NCBI GenBank assembly: GCA_028293005.1
Contig: JAQGLH010000159.1
Span: forward strand, 1 to 5,474
DNA length: 5,474 nucleotides
Direction of reading: 5' to 3'
DNA from: Alphaproteobacteria bacterium
GTDB lineage: Bacteria > Pseudomonadota > Alphaproteobacteria > Sphingomonadales > Sphingomonadaceae
In this document: piece by piece, positions 1-5,128 of the stretch
Layout: every line of letters begins with the position of its first letter
Numbering within the stretch: position 1 is the first letter of the stretch
Program-made: the position numbers and the translations under genes
Notes under the pieces: generated by a model
The model's input: only the letters and a program-made list of their open reading frames with translations
Told to the model about the DNA's origin: nothing
Databases searched by the model: none

Positions 1-694
1 GGATTTCCTCCAGTGTGTAGCCGGTCAATCGTTCCGCGGCAGCATTCATGTAGGAGCATTGTTGGTTCGGATCGATCATCAGAATGGCGACACTGGCGTT
101 GTCGAGCACGGCGTTTAGCCGCCGCTCCGCGTGCCGCGCCCGCTCTGCCTGCTGGTCTCGTTCGGCGAGCACCCCGCGCAGGTCTCCAACCGCTCGTCGG
201 GCGCCGAGACGAAGCTCCATTTGATCCATGACCAATGCAGCCAGGTCACTCAGCAGCCTCAATTCCTCCTGCGACACCTCGCGAGGTTCTCGGTCGATCA
301 CGCACAAGGTGCCAAGATTGAAGCCGTCGCTGGTTCGAAGCGGAACGCCAGCGTAGAAGCGAAGGCCAAATTCTCCTGCTACCAGCGGGTTTGTCAGAGC
401 GCGAATGTCCCGCTGCGCGTCCGTCAGAACCCACGGATCATCTTGAAGAACGGCCGACGCACAGAGACCCGGTAGCCGGTCGATCTGTTCCGCATCCACT
501 CCGTGATGTGACTTGAACCAGATGCGGTCGGTGTCGACCAAACTTATGATCGATATGGGCACAGAGAACAGCTTAGCCGCCATCGCCGTGATGCGGTCGA
601 AAGCTCCGTCAGGAGGCGTGTCGAGAACGTCGTAGCGCCGCAACGCGGCCAGGCGGGCAGCTTCGTTCGATGTGGAACGGTTGGGGAGGTTCAT
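1..694 (-). CDS. GAF-PAS sensory protein, 5' portion (probable sensor histidine kinase), truncated by window edge
   Basis: Reading the minus strand from ATG at 694 gives 231 uninterrupted codons to the left edge, so the C-terminal part is missing. A TAG lies in frame three codons upstream, so 694 is the earliest ATG; the ribosome binding site is weak. The N-terminus (about residues 10-30, with RRYDVLDTPPDGAFDRI) leads into a GAF domain, about residues 30-158. It shows the family's usual ISLVDTDRIWFKS, CASAVL, FYAGVPL and LGTLCVIDREPRE segments. An Arg/Glu/Ala-rich probable coiled coil (about 160-195) joins it to a PAS domain starting near 194 (LNAVLDNASVAILMIDP, then MNAAAERLTGYTLEEI). GAF and PAS domains sense small ligands, redox state or light. 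In this architecture the output is often a cytoplasmic histidine kinase of the HWE/HisKA_2 type, but the output domain lies outside the window; a diguanylate cyclase is the alternative. It is on the same strand as the SRAP gene but 333 nt away. Confidence 0.88.
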   Translation of the reverse strand, partial: MNLPNRSTSNEAARLAALRRYDVLDTPPDGAFDRITAMAAKLFSVPISIISLVDTDRIWFKSHHGVDAEQIDRLPGLCASAVLQDDPWVLTDAQRDIRALTNPLVAGEFGLRFYAGVPLRTSDGFNLGTLCVIDREPREVSQEELRLLSDLAALVMDQMELRLGARRAVGDLRGVLAERDQQAERARHAERRLNAVLDNASVAILMIDPNQQCSYMNAAAERLTGYTLEEI

Positions 695-1027
695 CAGCAG
701 CTACATTCACCTAGGCCCCCGCCCCATGGTGGGAAACACCAGATAATCTCGGCGACTGCAAGGAAGAACGTCATACGAGCGCGCAAGCCGAGTTATGGGT
801 CCAGCTGGCCGCCAGAACGTCATGCGGCCGCACGCTAGGGCAGGCGAACGGCAGCTATTACCGCCGAACGATCAAAAGCTGCCCTTCTGCAGACGGCCAC
901 AAGGCGTCGTTCGCACCTGAAGCCCGAATGTCCTGTGTGGATGGCTCCCACGCGCTCGGACAAGGCAGTCATAGCGCCAGCATGTCGTGGTCGCTCGGTT
1001 CTTCGGATTTCGCCATCGTCTTGTCCT
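695..1027. other. Intergenic region between SRAP gene and GAF-PAS gene
   Basis: No convincing gene was found in these 333 nt. They contain an imperfect inverted repeat (846-887), a 10-bp direct repeat AGAACGTCAT at 765-774 and 814-823, and a 15-codon minus-strand ORF (1016 to 969, MAKSEEPSDHDMLAL). That ORF has an AAGGA motif 7 nt before its ATG, immediately downstream of the SRAP stop codon. A plus-strand ORF from 928 (37 codons) looks random. No promoter for the GAF-PAS gene could be recognised. Confidence 0.6.
846..887. repeat. Imperfect inverted repeat, 11-bp arms
   Basis: GAACGGCAGCT at 846-856 pairs with AGCTGCCCTTC at 877-887, with one mismatch and a 20-nt spacer. There is no T-run, so it does not look like an intrinsic terminator. 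It resembles the short dispersed palindromes common between genes in sphingomonad genomes. That resemblance is from memory and was not tested. Confidence 0.5.
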
Positions 1028-1609
1028 TCAGCAAATCTGGGTGACCTCGAGGCTGCCGGCGGGAAGCGGCTTGATGATATCCTTGGCTGAGATGCCCGGG
1101 TCTAGCCATGCCGCCCAATCGGTCCGGTTGAGCACCACGATCTGTCGGCCGTGATACGGCGCCACGTCCGGGCCTGGCTCAGTCGTCAGCATCGTGTACG
1201 CCTCCCCCACGTCGCTCGTCCGCCAGATCCCGGCGATGCAAAACCACGGCTCATCGGCCTTGGTGAAAAGCCACTTATGCTTTCGCTTGCTGGTTGGGTC
1301 GGTGTGCTTCGTGAATTCATAGAAGCCGTCGGCAATGATAAGGCAGCGTCCGCTGGTGAATTCACGGCCATCGGATCGGAAGTTGTAGACAGGCTTACCG
1401 TTGGGACCTGGCCAGCTCCATCGGCGCTGGACCAGCTCCGCTTCCCCGTGGACGTTCGCCCGGACGATCGTGCCAGTGTCGGTGATTTTTATGCTGTCTA
1501 ACGGAGCCAGGTTCGGAGCCCCTTCCGGGAAACGGAGCGGCAGGCGGACCTGACTAAATCCCTCCTTGGCTTGGCCGAGGGCGACTTTTCGGGCGTATTC
1601 GTTGCACAT
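1028..1609 (-). CDS. SRAP family protein (SOS response-associated peptidase, YedK/HMCES-like)
   Basis: This 193-residue protein belongs to the SRAP family. Members covalently capture abasic sites in single-stranded DNA through the N-terminal cysteine exposed after Met removal, forming a thiazolidine crosslink that shields the lesion. The start at 1609 is required because it puts the cysteine at position 2 (MCNEYARK). Other active-site candidates are Asn76 (in VYNFRSDG), Glu98 (in ADGFYEF) and His153 (in APYHGRQIVVL). The WSWPGP, RCLIIADGFYEF, FCIAGIW, TMLTTEP and WAAWLDP blocks all follow the family order. The C-terminus PLPAGSLEV is also typical. It is slightly shorter than E. coli YedK (about 220 residues). 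The motif after Asn76 is FRSD rather than the more usual ARSE. No signal peptide is seen, so it should act in the cytoplasm on DNA. The upstream SD is weak (GTAGG), and no LexA box was recognised. Family assignment is secure; a physiological role in SOS is inferred from the family. Confidence 0.95.
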   Translation of the reverse strand: MCNEYARKVALGQAKEGFSQVRLPLRFPEGAPNLAPLDSIKITDTGTIVRANVHGEAELVQRRWSWPGPNGKPVYNFRSDGREFTSGRCLIIADGFYEFTKHTDPTSKRKHKWLFTKADEPWFCIAGIWRTSDVGEAYTMLTTEPGPDVAPYHGRQIVVLNRTDWAAWLDPGISAKDIIKPLPAGSLEVTQIC

Positions 1610-1636
1610 TGCCTACGCTTAGAGGGCGCAGGTTGG

Positions 1637-1669
1637 TGTCCGCAACGGGTGGGATGTGGAATGCGGACA
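1637..1669. repeat. Perfect 8-bp inverted repeat TGTCCGCA/TGCGGACA
   Basis: TGTCCGCA at 1637-1644 and TGCGGACA at 1662-1669 are exact reverse complements separated by 17 nt. It lies 28 nt upstream of the SRAP start codon. It could be an operator, an RNA hairpin in the SRAP leader, or a copy of a dispersed intergenic palindrome. The ATGTCCGC core resembles repeats I associate with sphingomonad genomes, but no other full copy is present in this window. Confidence 0.5.
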
Positions 1670-1897
1670 TTGCCCAAATGCTTCGGGAGTTGGCCTCGCG
1701 GCACAGCGGCTCTGTTCCTTCGCAGTTGCTGGCTCGGTGAGCTCTCGAAGAGCTTCGGCATGGTGTGGCCATGCGCAAGCGCGGCGCTCGGATCGAAGTT
1801 GGCCGGCGGGGGCCATGCAATGCTGTTTTATTAGTTAGGTTCCGCCGCTTTCAAAATATAAATGATTGATAACTCACGTTAATTTAGGTAATCGCGG

Positions 1898-1922
1898 GGA
1901 ACGGGTCTGACGAGAAGAGGTT
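1898..1922 (+). promoter_or_regulatory. Candidate EcfG (general stress response) promoter of the manganese catalase gene
   Basis: GGAAC at 1898-1902 is followed by a 16-nt spacer and GGTT at 1919-1922. The alphaproteobacterial EcfG sigma consensus is GGAAC-N16/17-CGTT, so the -35 matches fully and the -10 matches three of four bases. The position fits: transcription would start about 20 nt before the SD and about 20-25 nt before the ATG at 1950. Manganese catalases are frequent members of this stress regulon. The match is by eye. Confidence 0.55.
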
Positions 1923-1949
1923 ATAGATGACCATCCTCGGAGATTTACC

Positions 1950-2906
1950 ATGTTTATGCACAACAAGCGGCTGCAATACACCGTGCGAGTGGGTGAGCCG
2001 AACCCGAAACTTGCCTCCATGATGCTTGAACAGTTCGGCGGAGCCGACGGCGAACTGGCGGCCGCCATGCGCTACTTCACCCAGGGGCTTGGCGAAGATG
2101 ACCCCGGGCGTAAGGATCTGCTCCTCGACATTGCAACGGAGGAGCTAAGTCACCTGGAGGTGATCGGTTCGATCGTGGCCATGCTCAACAAGGGTGTAAA
2201 AGCCCAGCTGTCGGAAGGTCAGATGGAAGAGACCGAGCTTTACGGAATGATCGGGAGTACGGGCAGCAGCGCAAAAGAAGCGCTTTTGTTCGGCGGAGGG
2301 CCTTCGCTGACGGACTCGGCTGGGGTCCCGTGGACAGCGGCTTATATCGATTCTCGATCGGAACCGACGGCGGACTTGCGTTCGAATATCGCGGCCGAAA
2401 GCCGCGCCAAAATCGTCTACGAGCGGCTTATCAACATTACCGATGATCCCGGAATCAAGGAAGCGCTTGGCTTCCTTATGACGCGGGAGATCGCGCACCA
2501 GAAATCTTTCGAGAAGGCGCTTTACGCGATCGAGGATAACTTCCCGCCGGGCAAGTTGCCGGGGCTGGAGCGATTTGCGAGCATGTATGTCAACACCTCG
2601 CAAGGTGAGGGCGATGTCGACGGGCCCTGGAATTCCGGCGATCAGTGGGACCGAGTTGACGACCTGGAGGCGAATGTTCCGATGGACGACGGCAGCGGGG
2701 CGCCGACTGTGGAGCTGACAAAAGCGGATGTCGCCGTTTTGAAAAAACTGGCTGCGCGAACAATGTCCGATCCCGCGTCCGATCCGATGACCGGCGCGGA
2801 TTTGGGAGCAGGTGCAGGAGCGGGCCGAACCTCGAGCGGCGATATGGGCGGCGCCGCCGACGTCGAGGCTGCGGTCGCAATGGCCGAGGAAGCCGCGCCG
2901 AAATAG
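1950..2906 (+). CDS. Manganese catalase (dimanganese, ferritin-like four-helix bundle)
   Basis: This 318-residue protein is a non-haem catalase that converts hydrogen peroxide to water and oxygen at a dinuclear manganese centre in the cytoplasm. All five expected ligands are present with the spacing known from the Lactobacillus plantarum enzyme: Glu35 (in GADGELAAAMRYFTQ), Glu65 and His68 (in ATEELSHLEV), Glu150 (in IAAESRAKIVYERL) and His183 (in MTREIAHQKSFEKAL). The PSLTDSAGVPW loop and the region around GPWNSGDQW are also characteristic. The start at 1950 has GGAG 7 nt upstream; a second ATG two codons later is possible. The L. plantarum protein is about 266 residues, and the extra length here is a Gly/Ala-rich acidic tail from about residue 275 to 318. 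A predicted stress promoter lies just upstream, a hairpin follows the stop, and a ZIP transporter gene is next. The related spore-coat CotJC type is shorter and less likely. Confidence 0.96.
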   Translation: MFMHNKRLQYTVRVGEPNPKLASMMLEQFGGADGELAAAMRYFTQGLGEDDPGRKDLLLDIATEELSHLEVIGSIVAMLNKGVKAQLSEGQMEETELYGMIGSTGSSAKEALLFGGGPSLTDSAGVPWTAAYIDSRSEPTADLRSNIAAESRAKIVYERLINITDDPGIKEALGFLMTREIAHQKSFEKALYAIEDNFPPGKLPGLERFASMYVNTSQGEGDVDGPWNSGDQWDRVDDLEANVPMDDGSGAPTVELTKADVAVLKKLAARTMSDPASDPMTGADLGAGAGAGRTSSGDMGGAADVEAAVAMAEEAAPK

Positions 2907-2913
2907 GTGAGGC

Positions 2914-2941
2914 GGGACGCTGCCGTAACCGTCGGCGTCCC
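2914..2941 (+). terminator. Hairpin after manganese catalase, candidate terminator
   Basis: GGGACGC at 2914-2920 pairs exactly with GCGTCCC at 2935-2941. The stem can extend inward by a T-G wobble, a G-C pair and, past one mismatch, C-G and G-C pairs around a small loop. It begins 7 nt after the TAG stop. The T-tract is poor (ACTCGTTT), so termination may be partial, which would allow read-through into the ZIP gene. Confidence 0.5.
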
Positions 2942-3003
2942 ACTCGTTTGCGGTTGTCCTCCAGCGGGCTCTCTACGCGGGCCGCAACGAAACGAGGGCT
3001 AAA

Positions 3004-3789
3004 TTGGACACGTCTATAATTTGGGCGGGCTTCGTGGGCAGCTTGCTTGCGGGATTGGCGACTGCCGTTGGTGCGCTGCCCGTGCTCGGGATGGGAAGAC
3101 CCAGCGAGCGGCAGGAAAGCCTGATGCTTGGATTCGCGGCTGGGGTGATGCTCGCCGCATCTTTCTTTTCTTTGATTATTCCAGGAATTGAGCAGGCGCA
3201 GGCTTCCGGCGCCAGCAAAGTGATTGCGTCGGCAACCGTTGTCGCGGCGGTACTCCTCGGGGGTTTCACTTTAGCAAAGCTCAATGCTCTGGTGCCCCCC
3301 CTCGACAAGATTGGGTTGGGGCCGCGAGCGATTGCGGACGCAAATTTTCGGCGCGTCTGGCTATTTGTTGCGGCGATTACCCTACATAACTTTCCAGAGG
3401 GAATGGCAGTGGGCGTCAGCTTTGGAAGCGGCAGCTTCAGCGCCGGGTCCGCAACGGCCCTAGGCATCGGCCTTCAGAACCTTCCGGAAGGATTGGCAGT
3501 CGCGGGTTCGTTGGCGAGCCTGGGTTATTCCCGCCGCAGTTCAGTGCTTTGGGCGCTCGCTTCCGGTATGGTCGAACCCGTCGCAGGGCTGGCCGGAGTA
3601 GCCTTGGTTTCGGTCGCTGCAACGTTTCTGCCGTGGGGACTTGGGTTTGCCGCCGGCGCGATGATCTATGTCGTCGCCTCTGAAATCATTCCTGATCTGC
3701 ACACGCGCATCTCGGGGGGTGGGAGCGCAACGTCGGGCCTGATGGTCGGTCTCGCAGCAATGATGTTCCTCGACACCACGCTTGGCTAG
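3004..3789 (+). CDS. ZIP family divalent metal transporter, GufA-like
   Basis: This 261-residue inner-membrane protein is a ZIP transporter, a family that moves Zn, Fe, Mn and similar ions into the cytoplasm. About eight hydrophobic segments are visible. The hallmark helix IV carries HNFPEGMAVGVSFG (His128, Asn129, Glu132). Helix V carries GLQNLPEGLAVAG (Gln158, Asn159, Glu162). Gln replaces the His seen in E. coli ZupT, as in the GufA-like branch. Helix VII has GFAAGAMIYVVASEIIPDLH. The loop between helices III and IV has no His-rich stretch. The start is TTG at 3004, chosen because GAGGG sits 5 nt upstream (2994-2998) and because the first ATG, at residue 30, would delete the first membrane helix. 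The gene begins 97 nt after the manganese catalase, beyond a hairpin. Metal preference cannot be read from sequence; Mn supply to the catalase is an inference from adjacency. Confidence 0.93.
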   Translation: MDTSIIWAGFVGSLLAGLATAVGALPVLGMGRPSERQESLMLGFAAGVMLAASFFSLIIPGIEQAQASGASKVIASATVVAAVLLGGFTLAKLNALVPPLDKIGLGPRAIADANFRRVWLFVAAITLHNFPEGMAVGVSFGSGSFSAGSATALGIGLQNLPEGLAVAGSLASLGYSRRSSVLWALASGMVEPVAGLAGVALVSVAATFLPWGLGFAAGAMIYVVASEIIPDLHTRISGGGSATSGLMVGLAAMMFLDTTLG

Positions 3790-3879
3790 GTGCTGAAATT
3801 CTCCTCCCGCGTCTGCCGGCACGACGATGGTCCGCGCCCCTCTCGAACGGGGAGAACGGCACGGTTTGGCGAATCGCTG

Positions 3880-3927
3880 CCCGGAAAGCCCACCTCCAAA
3901 AAGTTTTTTCGGCGGGCTGCATCCGGG
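3880..3927. repeat. Nested inverted repeat between ZIP and flavoprotein genes
   Basis: CCCGG at 3880-3884 pairs with CCGGG at 3923-3927, AGCCC at 3887-3891 pairs with GGGCT at 3914-3918, and the centre has an A5-G-T6 tract that can fold further. It lies in the 185-nt gap after the ZIP stop and about 50 nt before the next start codon. It may be a terminator for the ZIP transcript or a leader structure. The T-run is inside the structure rather than after it, so it is not a standard intrinsic terminator. Confidence 0.35.
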
Positions 3928-3974
3928 CCACCGCTCCCCGAGTTGTTTGGGTCCGCTGATCGGAGAGCAATGCG

Positions 3975-4922
3975 ATGGCCCCTACACCCGACCTCTGGGA
4001 CTGCATCATCGTTGGCGCCGGCCCCGGCGGTCTGAGCGCCGCGTTGTACATGGCGCGCTTCAAGCGGCGGATCCTGGTGATCCACGACGCGCGTGCTCGG
4101 GCGCTTCGCATTCCGAAGACGCATAATGCACCGGGGTTCGATGAAGGCGTGTCCGGCCGTGAGCTGATCGACCGGATGATGCGCCACGCCGTCCTCTATG
4201 GAGCACTCGTCGAAGAGGAGCACGTGTCGTCGGCTGAAGCATCGAACGGCATGTTCGTGCTCAGATCGGCCGAGGGGCGGGAATGGCAAGCGAGAACGCT
4301 GATCGTGGCCACGGGCATTGAGCTCAACCAGATAACTCTGCCGGACGACGTTCACGAGGCAGCCATTCACGCGAACGTCCTGCGCTACTGTCCCGTCTGC
4401 GACGCATTCGAGCACGCCGGCAAGCGCATCGGCGTGGTCGGTTGCGACTCGCAAGGCGCGGCCGAGGCATTGTTCCTGGCGCGATACTCCGACGACATTA
4501 CCTTGCTTCCCCGCTGCTTCACGGAGCTTACGGAGACCGAACGAGCTGATCTCGCGGCGGCGAACATCAACCTCTGTGAAGCGCCCGTCGTGCGTTATGA
4601 GCCTCAGAAGGACATGATGTGCGTCTACGTCGAAGGCAGGACGGACCCGATAAAGCTTGATGTGCTTTATCCCGCCTTGGGAACGTCCCCGCGTACGCAA
4701 CTGGCGCAACAACTGGGTGTGGCGCTGAATGCGAGTAGCTGCGTGCCCGCGGACGCGATGCTCGAGACCAATGTGCCAGGGCTCTGGTGCGCGGGTGACA
4801 TCCTCGAAGGACTGGACCAGATCAGCGTGGCGATGGGGCATGGGGCGGTCGCTGCGACGAAGGCGCACAACTGGCTCCGGGAGCTTGACAGGCACGTCGT
4901 CGGAGATCGAGCTGCTTCTTAA
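3975..4922 (+). CDS. Thioredoxin-reductase-like FAD/NAD(P)-dependent oxidoreductase with CxxC
   Basis: This 315-residue soluble flavoprotein has the length and domain order of low-molecular-weight thioredoxin reductases. The FAD-binding Rossmann motif is VGAGPGG (residues 13-19), and VATGIE at 111-116 is the usual strand following it. The redox pair is Cys139-Pro-Val-Cys142-Asp in RYCPVCD, where E. coli TrxB has CATC. The nucleotide-binding motif is VVGCDSQGAAEAL (154-166), and the closing FAD motif is GLWCAGDILEG (269-279), then QISVAMGHGAVAA. The E. coli 2'-phosphate-binding HRR segment is replaced by LLPRCF (177-182), so NADPH preference is uncertain. The PGF segment near residue 53 reads HNAPGF. 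The start at 3975 has GGAG 9 nt upstream; an ATG at 3970 is out of frame. Partner and substrate are unknown. It could be a paralogous disulfide reductase rather than the housekeeping TrxB, so no symbol is given. Confidence 0.9.
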   Translation: MAPTPDLWDCIIVGAGPGGLSAALYMARFKRRILVIHDARARALRIPKTHNAPGFDEGVSGRELIDRMMRHAVLYGALVEEEHVSSAEASNGMFVLRSAEGREWQARTLIVATGIELNQITLPDDVHEAAIHANVLRYCPVCDAFEHAGKRIGVVGCDSQGAAEALFLARYSDDITLLPRCFTELTETERADLAAANINLCEAPVVRYEPQKDMMCVYVEGRTDPIKLDVLYPALGTSPRTQLAQQLGVALNASSCVPADAMLETNVPGLWCAGDILEGLDQISVAMGHGAVAATKAHNWLRELDRHVVGDRAAS

Positions 4923-4944
4923 GGATGTGGCCCCAAATCCGATC

Positions 4945-4978
4945 GTGTGCGCCAGCAATTCCGAGCCCGGCGCGACAC
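4945..4978 (+). terminator. Hairpin downstream of the flavoprotein gene, possible terminator
   Basis: GTGTGCGCC at 4945-4953 pairs with GGCGCGACAC at 4969-4978 with one bulged G, giving nine base pairs around a 15-nt loop. It starts 22 nt after the TAA stop. No T-tract follows, so it may only be an RNA-stabilising end structure, or chance pairing. Confidence 0.3.
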
Positions 4979-5128
4979 AGGTCGAGCCCCTAACCATTCT
5001 TTGATCGGCACGTTCAGTCGGCTTCGTCGACATATTCTGCAGATGGTTAGCGCGGCAATAAGCTCATCAATCAACCCGAATATAACGGGATTTGCCTTAG
5101 GTTCCCTCGGCCAGCGAGGCGGTGGCGC

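Larger units (their letters stand above)
1610..1949. other. Divergent intergenic region between SRAP gene and manganese catalase gene
   Basis: These 340 nt separate divergently transcribed genes, so promoters for both should lie here. The left part is GC-rich, with a perfect 8-bp inverted repeat at 1637-1669. The short ORFs across it are not convincing and overlap each other in several frames. From about 1828 the sequence becomes markedly AT-rich (1850-1890 in particular), then carries the stress-type promoter at 1898-1922 and the catalase ribosome binding site GGAG at 1939-1942. No small gene could be supported. Confidence 0.6.

Noticed and set aside
131..475. 114-codon open frame on the plus strand at the left end
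   Set aside because: It is antisense to the GAF-PAS coding frame, which shows strong domain motifs throughout.
765..823. 10-bp direct repeat AGAACGTCAT in two copies
   Set aside because: Only two short copies, with no periodic array, mobile-element ends or CRISPR-like spacing; it could be chance.
1571..1834. Several 60-88 codon open frames on both strands across the SRAP-catalase gap
   Set aside because: They overlap each other and the SRAP 5' end, lack good ribosome binding sites, and their translations look like random high-GC sequence.
1816..1843. Minus-strand GGAACC at 1838-1843 as a second EcfG promoter pointing toward SRAP
   Set aside because: At 16 nt spacing the -10 reads CATT rather than CGTT, and it would start transcription about 200 nt before the SRAP gene. 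Too weak to list.
1866..1894. TTGATA with a 17-nt spacer as a housekeeping promoter for the catalase
   Set aside because: The corresponding -10 (TAATCG) is a poor match to TATAAT, while the GGAAC element just downstream fits better.
3786..5033. 415-codon open frame on the minus strand
   Set aside because: It lies fully antisense to the flavoprotein gene, which has clear FAD, CxxC and GD motifs. The antisense translation has no recognisable domain and is Arg/His-rich, as expected for a high-GC shadow frame.
5083..5106. Minus-strand GGAACC followed by CGTT near 5086-5105
   Set aside because: The spacing is only 13 nt, and no minus-strand gene lies downstream.
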